Shown: positions 26,903 to 35,832 of the stretch, one piece after another | How positions within the stretch are numbered: position 1 is the stretch's first letter | How the letters are laid out: every line of letters starts with the position of its first letter | NCBI GenBank assembly: GCA_016712145.1 | Contig: JADJRO010000001.1 | Coordinates: 1,178,001-1,242,000, forward strand | Direction: 5' to 3' | Origin: Saprospiraceae bacterium | Lineage (GTDB): Bacteria > Bacteroidota > Bacteroidia > Chitinophagales > Saprospiraceae | Length of the DNA stretch: 64,000 nt | Program-made: the position numbers and the translations under genes | The notes under the pieces: generated by a model | What the model saw: only the letters and a program-made list of their open reading frames with translations | Told to the model about the DNA's origin: nothing | Databases searched by the model: none

Positions 26903-27872
26903 ACTGAGTATCGCTGAACGGATTTCCCAACTTCCTATAACCGGTCTAATCCTTGATTGGACGAAAACGCATTCATTTCCCGGATTTCGGGGCGTTCCTA
27001 TCTTTCAGGTTTTTACTTTCCTGATTCAGGAAGCTCGCAGAAATGATTTAAACACGCGGGCAAGTGCAATGACCTACCATTTCTTTCTGGCCCTTTTTCC
27101 ATCTTTGATTTTCTTTTTTACATTGACTGCCTATTTGCCAGGGAATCTTGATTTTTATAAATATCTAGAACATTCTATTTTATCTATACTTCCATCTGGT
27201 GCGAAAGAATATGTTGTAACTGATATGATTAACAGCATTCGTCCGCAGGCTCGAAGTGGTCTGTTGTCTATTGGTTTCATTTTAGCAATTTGGTTTGGTT
27301 CGGAAGGCATCCTTTCTTTGATGCGAGGTTTTGATAAAACATACAAATCCAGTTTTAGAAAACGCAATTGGTTGGAACGCCAACTGACGGCCATTGCAAT
27401 TACTTTTGGTTTTGGAATCTTGATGATTTTTTCAGTTCTTGTTATCATCTTTGGAGAAAAAATACTGCTGCAGTTTTTAAATTATTTTAAAATGAATGCG
27501 TTTACTAAAATCAGCATTACCAGTTTAAAATACCTGGTTACCCTGATTTTATTTTATTCTGTAATCGCCATTGTTTATCGTTATGGTCCCTCTATCAAAA
27601 AACCAATTAAAGGCATCTCCCCGGGTGCTATGTTTGCAACAATAGCCTCTATTATTACCTCAATTTTATTTGGAATCTTTGTAGATCGATTTAGTTCGTA
27701 TCACAAAATCTACGGGGCAATCAGTGCATTAATTATAACTTTAATTTGGATGCGTTTAAACACACTTATCCTCATATTGGGCTTTGAATTGAATGCAGCC
27801 ATCATCGTAAATCGTGATTTAATGCTGCAAAAAAATTTAAACCAACGAATTGCAAGCACTGAAGAAATCTAA
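26889..27872 (+). CDS. YihY/BrkB family inner-membrane protein
   Basis: This 327-residue protein has about six transmembrane helices and the family phrases ASAMTYHFFLALFPSLIFFF, AIWFGSEGILSLMRGFD and YGAISALIITLIWM. The family includes YihY and BrkB. It was once annotated as RNase BN, which is incorrect for this fold. Its function is poorly defined (membrane or transport-related). The start codon lies inside the thioesterase gene, indicating coupled translation. Confidence 0.88.
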   Translation: MKKSKLSIAERISQLPITGLILDWTKTHSFPGFRGVPIFQVFTFLIQEARRNDLNTRASAMTYHFFLALFPSLIFFFTLTAYLPGNLDFYKYLEHSILSILPSGAKEYVVTDMINSIRPQARSGLLSIGFILAIWFGSEGILSLMRGFDKTYKSSFRKRNWLERQLTAIAITFGFGILMIFSVLVIIFGEKILLQFLNYFKMNAFTKISITSLKYLVTLILFYSVIAIVYRYGPSIKKPIKGISPGAMFATIASIITSILFGIFVDRFSSYHKIYGAISALIITLIWMRLNTLILILGFELNAAIIVNRDLMLQKNLNQRIASTEEI

Positions 27873-28055
27873 AGCAGACGCTGTTTTTTTTAAAAAATCC
27901 TATAGCATGCTAACATTCCACCAAACGCTATCAATACGCCTTTTCTAACTTAATCAAACTAATTAATTTAGCTCCGGTAAAAAAATCTGTTAGCTTTTAA
28001 TTTATTAGATTTAAAACGCCTAATTGAAATTTAAAGAATATCTGGGTTTAAAAAA

Positions 28056-28727
28056 TCAAGCCTGGATCGCTTGCTCAAAGAATTGGTTCACTGCTTTGGC
28101 ATCTTTATAACAATTGATGAGTTCTTTAATTAATTTATCAGATGTTATCCAGGCTTTCTCCAATTTACAACTGCAATAAAAATGCTTGTTGTATATCAAT
28201 GCCTGTTTAGAAGCCGCCTCTTTAAGATCCGCCGGTATCAATTTGTTCTTTTCTCCCTGGATCGATCCATATCGTTTGATGAATGGCTTTTGTTGTAGTA
28301 ATTTATTAAACTCGTTGAGATGATCTGCAATAAAATAACGGATATTTGTCAATTGTTCTTTTGTTGGTTCGTAAACTCCCGTATAAATTTGAATCCCATC
28401 TTGCCTTAGTTCAAGATACATACCGGGTGTGCTGTGGTCCTTTCTGCCGTGTTTTGAAATCAACGCTGCCATATATTCTTTGTAAGGAGTTTTATCTTTG
28501 CTAAATCGAATGTCTTTATAAATTCTAAATACAGCTTCCTTAGATGTAATCTGAATTTTAGGATCCATTTCACGCAACTGATTGATCAGTTCTTCAATGA
28601 ACGCATGAAAAGGTTTTTCAACAAACTCTTTAAATTGCTCTTTATGTTCGTTAAACCATTCCCGGTTATTATTTTTAGTTAAATCCTTTAAAAAGTCGGT
28701 ACATTTTTTTGTGAAATAGCTGCTCAT
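28056..28727 (-). CDS. DUF2461 family protein
   Basis: The ATG at 28725-28727 (MSSYFTKKCTDFLKDL) gives 223 residues; a longer in-frame extension would overlap the divergent promoter. Family features are FLKDLTKNNNREWFNEHK near the start and FRIYKDIRFSKDKTPYKEY in the middle. The family (TIGR02453/DUF2461) is widespread in Bacteroidota and has no established function. It is divergently transcribed from the PaaY-like gene. Confidence 0.85.
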   Translation of the reverse strand: MSSYFTKKCTDFLKDLTKNNNREWFNEHKEQFKEFVEKPFHAFIEELINQLREMDPKIQITSKEAVFRIYKDIRFSKDKTPYKEYMAALISKHGRKDHSTPGMYLELRQDGIQIYTGVYEPTKEQLTNIRYFIADHLNEFNKLLQQKPFIKRYGSIQGEKNKLIPADLKEAASKQALIYNKHFYCSCKLEKAWITSDKLIKELINCYKDAKAVNQFFEQAIQA

Positions 28728-28735
28728 TCGTTTTT

Positions 28736-28768
28736 TTTGATAAAAATACACGATGTAAGCTAAATTTG
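28736..28768 (+). promoter_or_regulatory. Bacteroidota-type promoter of the PaaY-like gene
   Basis: TTTG at 28736-28739 and TAAATTTG at 28761-28768 are separated by 21 bp, which fits the Bacteroidota consensus (-33 TTTG, -7 TAnnTTTG). The predicted start site lies just upstream of the ATG at 28783. Confidence 0.5.
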
Positions 28769-28782
28769 CAAATACTTCCAAT

Positions 28783-29376
28783 ATGATCTATTCCTATAAA
28801 GAGTTTATTCCTGTTGTACATCCAAGTGCTTATGTGCATCCACAAGCTGCTGTTACCGGATGTGTTTGTATTGGCAAAGAAGTTTACATCGGACCTTTTG
28901 CAGCAATTCGTGGAGATTTTGGTGAAATCATTATTGAAGATGGTTGCAATGTTCAAGAAAGTTGTACGATCCATATGTTTCCCGGTGTACAAACCCTTCT
29001 TAAAAAAAATGCACACATTGGCCACGGTGCCATTATACACGGTGCCACGATTGGTGAAAATTGTCTCATTGGAATGCATGCAGTCATTATGGACGATGTT
29101 GAATTGGGAGAAGGATGCATCGTTGGTGCCTTGTGTTTTATTAAAGAAGGAACCAAAATTCCAGCTAGAAGTTTGGTGGTTGGTAATCCTGCTAAAATCA
29201 TCAAACAGGTATCAGATGATATGTTGGCTTGGAAAACAAAAGGCACTGAACTGTATCAGGATTTAGCACGCAATGCCCGTCAGGATATAAAACCATGCGA
29301 ACCTTTACTGGAAAAACCGGAACATTATAAAACACCGGAAGGAGATTTTAGCTCCTGGAATAAAACAAAACAATAA
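28783..29376 (+). CDS. PaaY/gamma-carbonic-anhydrase-like hexapeptide protein
   Basis: This 197-residue left-handed beta-helix protein begins VHPSAYVHPQAAVTGCVCIG and has GPFAAIRGDFGEI, the zinc-type His of HIGHGAIIHGATI and IVGALCFIKEG. The extended C-terminus (AWKTKGTELYQDLAR) matches PaaY, a thioesterase of phenylacetate catabolism, better than short gamma carbonic anhydrases. The next gene is an enoyl-CoA hydratase/isomerase, a neighbour that PaaY often has. No other paa genes are in the window, so the pathway link is an inference. Confidence 0.8.
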   Translation: MIYSYKEFIPVVHPSAYVHPQAAVTGCVCIGKEVYIGPFAAIRGDFGEIIIEDGCNVQESCTIHMFPGVQTLLKKNAHIGHGAIIHGATIGENCLIGMHAVIMDDVELGEGCIVGALCFIKEGTKIPARSLVVGNPAKIIKQVSDDMLAWKTKGTELYQDLARNARQDIKPCEPLLEKPEHYKTPEGDFSSWNKTKQ

Positions 29377-29389
29377 AATTGAATGCACA

Positions 29390-30148
29390 TGGAAGCTTTT
29401 GTAAGCAGTACGATAGAAAATCGATTGGCAACGATCCTTTTTTTTTCATCCAGCGCAAAATTCATTACCGGGTACAATTTTAGCACAATTGGCCCAGCGT
29501 GTCCAGGAATGTGGAATCAATCCTGCTGTGGATCTGGTGCTCATACGCAGTGAAGGAGATAAAAGTTTTTGTGCAGGAGCAAGTTTTGATGAGTTGGCAG
29601 CTATCGAAGACTTCAAGACCGGTCAACAATTTTTCTCAGGTTTTGCAAATGTTATTTTGGCAATCCGAAATTGTCCGGTTCCAGTTTTGGGACGTATCCA
29701 TGGCAAGGCCATAGGCGGAGGTGTTGGACTTGCTGCTGCAATGGATTATGCATTGGCCAGTCAGTATGCAAGCATTCGACTCAGTGAATTAGCTGTAGGA
29801 ATTGGACCGTTTGTTATTGGACCGGTGGTCGAGCGAAAAATGGGATTGGCTGCTTTTCAAAAAATGGCATTGAGTCCGTCTGAATGGCAAACAGCTCAGT
29901 GGGCAAAAGATAAAGGTCTCTATACTGAAGTATTTGAATCAGTCGAACAATTGGACAATTATTTAGAACAATTTATTAAAACCTTATTGAATTACAATCC
30001 AGAAGCATTGCGTCAGCTCAAAAAAATCTTTTGGGAAGATTGTCCGTCATGGGATCAAAAACTATTAGACCGTGCAGCTATCAGTGGTCAATTGGTATTA
30101 TCTGATTTTAGTAAAAATGCAATTGCTGCATTTAAAAATAAAAGTTAG
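29390..30148 (+). CDS. Enoyl-CoA hydratase/isomerase family protein (frameshift in T9 run)
   Basis: Starting from the ATG at 29390 the protein reads MEAFVSSTIENRLATILFF. It must then lose one T in the nine-T run at 29428-29436 to continue HPAQNSLPGTILAQLAQRVQ into a complete crotonase of about 252 residues. Crotonase motifs are SFCAGASFDEL (first oxyanion loop) and GRIHGKAIGGGVGLAAAMDY (second). Without correction only an N-terminally truncated frame from about 29489 remains. It follows the PaaY-like gene by 13 bp and is likely co-transcribed with it. The reaction is hydration or isomerisation of an acyl-CoA; the substrate is unknown. The T9 indel is probably a sequencing error. Confidence 0.83.
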
Positions 30149-30311
30149 CTTTTACTAAAAATATCTTAGGACCTGTCTACATCCTAAATTTAAGTGTTCA
30201 ATAAAATTATGTGAATACACTTTGCAATGTACATCATCGTCTAAATTACTTTAGTATATGAGTTGCTTAAAAAAATAAGCAAGTTTGTATGCGGCAGCTA
30301 TCAAGATTCAA

Positions 30312-31655
30312 TTAAATCTTATAAAACACGGCTAATTGAATGCCTGGTTCGTATTTGTTAATAAATGATTGATTGCTGTTGTTTTTCTGAAGGTTTACTC
30401 CCAACTGACAATTCAATTTATTAAAACTTCTTTGAATGCCGGTTCCTAAATTAAATTGATTAATTAATGTAGCCCTATTGGATGCCTGATCAAAATCATT
30501 CTCAGACATTTCTTGTTGGGTTACGTATGAAAGGTAATCAAAATCCATGCGCACCCGACTGGAAAGCGTCAATTGGATTCCACCTGAAAAATAGGCTGCA
30601 TACTTTGAGCTAAACGGTAGATAATATTTCAATTGAAGTGGCAACAACCATTCATTTGCATTGATTCTTATATTTCTAATATTCTCTGAACGGCTATGAC
30701 GTGGTTTAATTAATTCAGAAAATTCATCTGCAGTGGTTTCGGAAAAAGAATACGTATCGCTGTAGGATTGTTCAAAATACGCTTGGCGCATCAAGCCAGT
30801 ACTAAATGAAATGTACTTTTTAGTCTTCAACTCAAAAGCAATGCCTTGATTAAAATGCTTTTCTGTAAGAAGAGCTAATGCTCCTACTGAATATTTAAAG
30901 CTGTGAACTGCTTTAATAAACTTAGCATTCAGTTTTGGTTTAAACTCATTTTCTAAAGGATTTAATTCCAAATTATCTAAAAACACCACTTCGCTTACTT
31001 GTTGAATTTCGTTTTCAGAAGTAGCTGTTTTTTCAATGTCTCCAGTACCCATAATAACCGCTTCACCTGTGAAATTAGTTTGGGACAATGCTTCAGATTT
31101 GTTTGAGAAGCTTTCATTGGATGAGATTCCTGAAGCTGTTTGTGATGATTTATTATTCGAATTTGTGGTATTTCTTAAATTATTTAAATCTACATTTTGA
31201 TTTTGGCTAAATTGAGTGGATTGATTGCGTTTTAATTTTTTATCAACCGTCTGATTTTGTTGAGAAGATGCATCCCACATTTTACCTGATACAGAAGAAG
31301 TTTGTTTATTGGTCTCTGTTAATTTTCCAACGGCGGATGCTTCTTGGATCTCTTGTACATTTTGTTGTTCCAATGAGGAAGGCTTTGTCTCTGTCAGAAT
31401 CGGAGAAACTACCGGTTCTTGAATCTTTAAAAACCCTTTCAGCATTTGGAATGCATTCATTTGATAGGCCACTCCTATTGAAAACAACAGCAATAATAAA
31501 AGCAACAGGTATTTTCGATTTGAAGACTTAGCTTCCGCTTGAGTTGACTGGGACTGGTATTTTGCATAAAAGCGATTCCAGTCTTTTTCTTCAAATACCG
31601 GATGGAGTTCATCTAGTTTTTGATTCAGGCGATGGTCAAATTCTTCTGGTTTCAT
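30312..31655 (-). CDS. Membrane-anchored outer-membrane-barrel-like partner of an ECF sigma factor
   Basis: This 447-residue protein has a short cytoplasmic N-terminal part (MKPEEFDHRLNQKLDELHPV) as in Bacteroidota anti-sigma-like proteins. One transmembrane helix (KYLLLLLLLLFSIGVAYQM) is followed by a low-complexity Ser/Asn/Gln-rich linker. The C-terminal region, from about residue 250, has alternating strands that resemble a small outer-membrane beta-barrel (GIAFELKTKKYISFSTGLM, LPLQLKYYLPF). It overlaps the sigma gene stop codon by 4 bp (ATGA). It probably controls, or is controlled by, that sigma factor; this is inferred from context. Confidence 0.7.
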   Translation of the reverse strand: MKPEEFDHRLNQKLDELHPVFEEKDWNRFYAKYQSQSTQAEAKSSNRKYLLLLLLLLFSIGVAYQMNAFQMLKGFLKIQEPVVSPILTETKPSSLEQQNVQEIQEASAVGKLTETNKQTSSVSGKMWDASSQQNQTVDKKLKRNQSTQFSQNQNVDLNNLRNTTNSNNKSSQTASGISSNESFSNKSEALSQTNFTGEAVIMGTGDIEKTATSENEIQQVSEVVFLDNLELNPLENEFKPKLNAKFIKAVHSFKYSVGALALLTEKHFNQGIAFELKTKKYISFSTGLMRQAYFEQSYSDTYSFSETTADEFSELIKPRHSRSENIRNIRINANEWLLPLQLKYYLPFSSKYAAYFSGGIQLTLSSRVRMDFDYLSYVTQQEMSENDFDQASNRATLINQFNLGTGIQRSFNKLNCQLGVNLQKNNSNQSFINKYEPGIQLAVFYKI

Positions 31656-32255
31656 ATTTCTGATGGTAAGCTTAATTTTAATTCAGGAATTCCTGAATTT
31701 TTTGAATATTCATTTTGTAACATGTCCTGTAATTTCATTCGCGCTTTAGCCAGATTGGATTTGGAAGTACCTTCAGTAATATTTAGTAACTCTCCAATTT
31801 CTTTATGGCTATAGCCATCAACAACAAACAACATAAAAACAGAACGATAGGATGGACTTAATTTTTGAATTACGGCCATAATTTCATTTACGGACATATT
31901 GCTGATGGTATGATCTTCAATACTCAATTCATAAAAATCATCTATGGATTGAGATTGAATTTTACAGTGGATTGTCTGTAAAATCAATTGCCGTATTTAC
32001 CACAACCGTTCGCAACCAAAATTTAAATGGCCTGGAAAAATCATACTTATCAAGATTTTTGAACATCTTAATAAATGAATCGTCCATGACTTCTTCACAA
32101 TCTTCCAATCGGGATGTGTAACGCAGGCAAATACTCTTAACATATGGGAAAAAGTGCTCATAAAGGCGTCTTTGACCCAGGGGATGTTGCGCAATACTTA
32201 ACTGAATCCATTCATCCAAATCAGGCGGATTGATATGTAACTCTTCGTTGGCCAA
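31652..32255 (-). CDS. ECF-type RNA polymerase sigma factor (interrupted by a frameshift)
   Basis: The region-2 part (LYEHFFPYVKSICLRYTSRL ... DDSFIKMFKNLDKYDFSRPF, FWLRTVVVNTAIDF) runs from 32255, a TTG start, to a stop at about 31962. The region-4 part (IQKLSPSYRSVFMLFVVDGY, SHKEIGELLNITEGTSKSNL) lies in another frame and ends at 31652. At least one single-base indel near 31985-31995, in the gatttta run, separates them. Restored length is about 200 residues, normal for Bacteroidota ECF sigma factors. It is the first gene of a two-gene operon with the membrane-anchored barrel protein. A sequence error is the simplest explanation for the break. Confidence 0.8.
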
Positions 32256-32480
32256 ATCGGTCCGTATTGAATCCTATTAATTAATCCTACGAAATTACGA
32301 AGAAATAGGTTGCCTGGTTGGGTGTAAAATTGAAATTAAATAAATTATTATGGATCGATTAAACCCTATACATACTTTTCTATCCAACTCTTCGTAATGT
32401 AATTCAGAACACATTTTGAGATTATTGAAACACAGTTACCTATACTAATTTTTATTTTTTAATTTAAACATTTATCCACC

Positions 32481-33092
32481 ATGAAAAAAATTATGGGATT
32501 AATGGCACTTTGTGCCATAGGGCTGGCTTCATGCCAAAAAGATTCGGACCCTACGGATCTAAGCAGTTTCGATCAAGCCTTAACAGGTATTGAGGTTACC
32601 GATTTAAACACCGGAGAAACCACAAATGCCTATGAATTAGGTCAACGCCATCGTCCGGACCGGGACAGTTCATGCCGTAAGCTTCGAATTGATTCATTAT
32701 TGCCTGCTATCACAGACTATATTGCTGCAAATTATCCTGGAGCAAGCATTAAACGGGCAGGCACTGGAAGAGACGGCAAATTTGTTGTTATCATTCAATT
32801 AGCTGATAACAGCTTAAAAATGTTATTATTTGATGCTGGAGGGAATTTTGTAACGGAATTAAGCCCGAAAATGCATCGCAAACATGGCCCCGGTAAGCAT
32901 TTAACTGCCGTGGATATCACAACTTTATTAGCAGATATTACAAGTTACATTGACACAAATTACGCAGGGGCTCTCATCGAACGGGCAGGTGTAACGGCTG
33001 ATGGTAAGTTTGTAATTGCCCTTACATTCAATGGAAAGCGAAAATTGCTCTTATTTGATGAAAATGGCGTTTTTGTAAAAGAATTAAAATAA
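32481..33092 (+). CDS. Lipoprotein with two PepSY-like repeats
   Basis: This 203-residue protein has a lipoprotein signal ending GLASCQKD. Two tandem domains of about 55-60 residues follow, each of the form (Y)IaxNYpGAxIxRAGxxxDGKFV ... LLLFDxxGxFVxEL. Compare DYIAANYPGASIKRAGTGRD and SYIDTNYAGALIERAGVTAD. They resemble the PepSY-like/beta-lactamase-inhibitor-like domain common in exported Bacteroidota proteins. A strong terminator follows, so it is probably monocistronic. A regulatory or inhibitory binding role is possible but unproven. Confidence 0.75.
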   Translation: MKKIMGLMALCAIGLASCQKDSDPTDLSSFDQALTGIEVTDLNTGETTNAYELGQRHRPDRDSSCRKLRIDSLLPAITDYIAANYPGASIKRAGTGRDGKFVVIIQLADNSLKMLLFDAGGNFVTELSPKMHRKHGPGKHLTAVDITTLLADITSYIDTNYAGALIERAGVTADGKFVIALTFNGKRKLLLFDENGVFVKELK

Positions 33093-33111
33093 GCCCTTGG
33101 TTCAGCTACTG

Positions 33112-33137
33112 AAATACCTCCTTCGGGAGGTATTTTT
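33112..33137 (+). terminator. Rho-independent terminator of the PepSY-like lipoprotein gene
   Basis: AAATACCTCC and GGAGGTATTT form a perfect 10-bp stem with a TTCG tetraloop, followed by T5. Confidence 0.9.
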
Positions 33138-33214
33138 GTTGGTTTAACAAGCAATTTATCGATGTTTCTGGCCCCTCCTTATATTTGCAAGCTTAAATTA
33201 TGCATTTTCAGTTT

Positions 33215-33853
33215 ATGAATAAATTTATTCCATTCCTATCTGTAATTGTTTTTTTGTCATCTTGTACAAATGAATATATCTCAGATGGTAGAGAAGTTTG
33301 TTTCGAGCAAGAAGTTTTGCCATTGATCGTATCGACCTGCGCCCGTGAAGGATGTCATAATCCAGCAACTTATGAAAAAGGCTATGACCTGACCCAATAC
33401 AACGATATCTTACGAATGGTTGAACCCGGTTCGTATCGCAAAAGTGAATTGTACAAAGTGATCACCAGTCCTTTTAGTCCAATGCCTCCAAAACCCTATG
33501 ACAGGTTGAGCAAAGAACAAATTACCACGATTTCGCTTTGGATAGAACAAGGAGCACAGAATGCAATTTGTATGGTGGAAGCATGTGATACAAGTTTTGT
33601 AAGCTATAGCAGTGTAGTTAAACCAATTTTAGATCTTTATTGTAATGGTTGTCATGCAGGACCAAGACCTCAGGGTGGTGTTGATTACAATAATTTCAAT
33701 GGTGTCAGAACAACGGTTGAAGACGGATCTTTAATTAGTTCAATAATCCGCGATGGCAACACCGTCAATATGCCAAAAAATGGGAATAAACTTCCGGATT
33801 GTAAAATTCAACAAATTAAAAAGTGGGTCCAGGATGGCGCGAAGAATAATTAA
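33215..33853 (+). CDS. Exported cytochrome-c-like lipoprotein with CX4CH and CXXCH motifs
   Basis: The ATG at 33215 gives a lipoprotein signal (MNKFIPFLSVIVFLSSCTN); another in-frame ATG lies at 33200. The mature protein of about 195 residues has two similar domains. The first carries CAREGCHNP (CX4CH) and the second CNGCHAGPR (canonical CXXCH haem motif). A likely distal Met occurs in each (SPMPPKPY and VNMPKNGNKLP). This is the layout of Bacteroidota/planctomycete-type c-type cytochromes. It heads a same-strand set with a DUF5777 barrel and a second CX4CH protein. Electron transfer in the periplasm or at the surface is inferred. Confidence 0.8.
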   Translation: MNKFIPFLSVIVFLSSCTNEYISDGREVCFEQEVLPLIVSTCAREGCHNPATYEKGYDLTQYNDILRMVEPGSYRKSELYKVITSPFSPMPPKPYDRLSKEQITTISLWIEQGAQNAICMVEACDTSFVSYSSVVKPILDLYCNGCHAGPRPQGGVDYNNFNGVRTTVEDGSLISSIIRDGNTVNMPKNGNKLPDCKIQQIKKWVQDGAKNN

Positions 33854-33888
33854 TAATTACGAATTACAAATTACGAATTACGAATTAT
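33850..33888. repeat. 7-bp tandem array (ATTACGA)
   Basis: Units AATTACGA, ATTACAA, ATTACGA and ATTACGA start at the stop codon of the cytochrome gene and run into a 42-bp palindromic repeat unit that itself begins GAATTA. Confidence 0.8.
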
Positions 33889-33923
33889 GGGAGCGAAGCG
33901 TACATCCCGCGTACTCGCGGGAC
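33882..33923. repeat. Single 42-bp palindromic repeat unit
   Basis: This unit is identical to 24905-24946 over 41 of 42 bp, including the CCCGCG-tact-CGCGGG hairpin. A decayed second unit (gaattgc ... gcgcagcttacatcc) seems to follow to about 33960. Confidence 0.88.
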
Positions 33924-34078
33924 GAATTGCAATAACAAAACATGGGCGCAGCTTACATCCAAATTAGTTGCTGAACAAATTATAAATTAGCAGTAATTTA
34001 AAATGTGTTTTTTATATCGATTCTTTAAATAGTGCTTAGACCTGAAAATTAAAAATTTAAAACGTCAACCGTTTCTTT

Positions 34079-34966
34079 ATGCAAAAATTAGTACTTGCCT
34101 TTTTTATATTGTTATTTAATATTTCCAACTTATGCTCTCAAGATTTATTGGATGCTTTGGGAAATACTGATCCAGAAAATATTAAAGTTACCAATGCATT
34201 TAAATCTCCAAGAGTCATCAACAGCCACAGTATGGAGATGCTTGGTGCCGGTGTGTTGGATTTTAGAATTTTACACCGCTTTGGTCCAGTGAATCAAGGA
34301 TATCAGGAATTTTTTGGATTGGATCAGGCAAGCATGCGCATGGGATTTGATTATGGTATCACTAAAAACATGACTGTTGGAATTGGACGCAGTACCTTTA
34401 AAAAAGAGTTGGATGGTTTTTTACGCTACCGGATATTCTGGCAATCTACAGGCGCAAAATCATTTCCATTGAGTGTCATTTGGACTTCCGGAATTATACG
34501 CAACGGTTTAAAAAACCCATTAGTAGATCCTGAATTAAAAGTTACGTTTGCAAGAAGACTTTCTTATTATCATCAAGTAGTCATTGGAAGAAAAATAAAT
34601 GACCGTATTTCGGTTCAGCTAAGTCCGACCCTTGTTCATGACAACATTGTTGACAACCAATTAATTCCAAATAATCTTTATGCCCTTGGCGCTGGTGCAC
34701 GTTGTAAAATCACGAAACGCATGGCCGTTGTAATTGACTATTCCCTGCCATTTAATAGTTTCCCAATAGATTATTCTAACAATCCTTTATCAATTGGTGT
34801 GGACATAGAAACGGGTGGCCACGTATTTCAACTGCATTTTTCAAATGCAACCGGAATGAATGAACGCGCTTACATCAATGAAGAAAATGGTTCCTGGTTG
34901 GATGGAGATATCCAATTCGGATTTAACTTATCCCGGGTGTTTCAATTAAAGAAGAATAAAATTTAA
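34079..34966 (+). CDS. DUF5777 family beta-barrel protein
   Basis: This 295-residue protein has a signal peptide (LVLAFFILLFNISNLCSQ) and the family's opening VTNAFKSPRVINSHSMEML, then GVLDFRILHRFGPV, FGLDQASMRMGFDYGI and alternating beta strands up to the C-terminal FGFNLSRVFQLKK. DUF5777 proteins are predicted outer-membrane barrels that often sit beside exported cytochrome-like and YceI-like proteins. Here the gene lies between two genes for CX4CH proteins, suggesting one functional unit. Confidence 0.85.
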   Translation: MQKLVLAFFILLFNISNLCSQDLLDALGNTDPENIKVTNAFKSPRVINSHSMEMLGAGVLDFRILHRFGPVNQGYQEFFGLDQASMRMGFDYGITKNMTVGIGRSTFKKELDGFLRYRIFWQSTGAKSFPLSVIWTSGIIRNGLKNPLVDPELKVTFARRLSYYHQVVIGRKINDRISVQLSPTLVHDNIVDNQLIPNNLYALGAGARCKITKRMAVVIDYSLPFNSFPIDYSNNPLSIGVDIETGGHVFQLHFSNATGMNERAYINEENGSWLDGDIQFGFNLSRVFQLKKNKI

Positions 34967-35017
34967 AAGCAACCAGAACTAGACATTCTGCGTATTGCTA
35001 TAGAATTACTCAAGTTA

Positions 35018-35824
35018 ATGCATTCAATGAAACGTACGACATCCATAAGCCTGATAGCTTGTGTTGCAGTTTTCGAACTGTTTGTAAGCTCATTACCTGA
35101 ACCAAGAAATCCACCTCTAGGAAATACGGGAGCTCCAGGTGAAACCTCCTGTATGCCTTCCGGATGTCATTCAGGAGGATCCTTTACAGGTGTTGTATCT
35201 ATTGGTGGCATTCCGGATACGGTATTAGCAGACCAGGTTTACAATCTTACACTTACCAACAGTGCCGATGCCATCCGATCCGGATTCCAGCTTACTTCTT
35301 TAGATATCAACAATAAATTTACCGGTACACTCACAGGAAATGCTGAAGTAAATGTGTCCAAAGACAATACAACCGGCAGAACGTATGCACGCCAAGCCTT
35401 AGCAAAAAATTTTAATAGCGGTCAGGTTAACTGGACTTTTAAATGGAAAGCACCTGCGAGTGTTACTGATAATAAGCTTACTTTTTATTTTACCGGCATG
35501 CTTGCAAATGGCGATGGAGATAAAAGCAAGGACAATACGGTTAAAAGTTTAAAAACGGTTACTTTTCAAATTCCAACTTCGACACAGGATGTAGTGAATC
35601 CATTTGAACAATTTAAAGCAGTTCAATTGGCAAACACGCTGGTTATTTTAGGACTTGAAAATCCATCAAACTATACGTATGAATTGACTGCATTGAATGG
35701 ACAGCAAATCCAATCCGGAAAATTAGAATCCTCCATCTCATTGCAAACACTTATTGAAGGCGTTTATCTGTTTCATGTCCATTCCGGATCACATCAGCAT
35801 TCAAGTCGTTTGTACCTTCGTTAA
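35018..35824 (+). CDS. Choice-of-anchor V type secreted protein with CX4CH motif and T9SS domain
   Basis: This 268-residue protein has a hydrophobic export signal (ISLIACVAVFELFVSSLP). It then has GNTGAPGETSCMPSGCHSGG, the hallmark N-terminus of the choice-of-anchor V/reelin-like family with a CX4CH haem-like motif. A beta-sandwich domain of about 130 residues follows, then a short T9SS-type tail (VYLFHVHSGSHQHSSRLYLR). The first domain may bind haem or metal. The gene closes a three-gene same-strand set (cytochrome, DUF5777, this gene) with short gaps. A second in-frame ATG at 35027 could be the true start. Confidence 0.78.
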   Translation: MHSMKRTTSISLIACVAVFELFVSSLPEPRNPPLGNTGAPGETSCMPSGCHSGGSFTGVVSIGGIPDTVLADQVYNLTLTNSADAIRSGFQLTSLDINNKFTGTLTGNAEVNVSKDNTTGRTYARQALAKNFNSGQVNWTFKWKAPASVTDNKLTFYFTGMLANGDGDKSKDNTVKSLKTVTFQIPTSTQDVVNPFEQFKAVQLANTLVILGLENPSNYTYELTALNGQQIQSGKLESSISLQTLIEGVYLFHVHSGSHQHSSRLYLR

Positions 35825-35832
35825 GTATTTTC

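Noticed and set aside
28675..29079. Minus-strand open frame of 134 codons overlapping two genes
   Set aside because: Antisense to the PaaY-like gene and overlapping the DUF2461 gene in another frame; no recognisable protein features.
28814..29266. Plus-strand open frame of 150 codons
   Set aside because: Alternative frame inside the PaaY-like gene, which has a clear hexapeptide-repeat protein.
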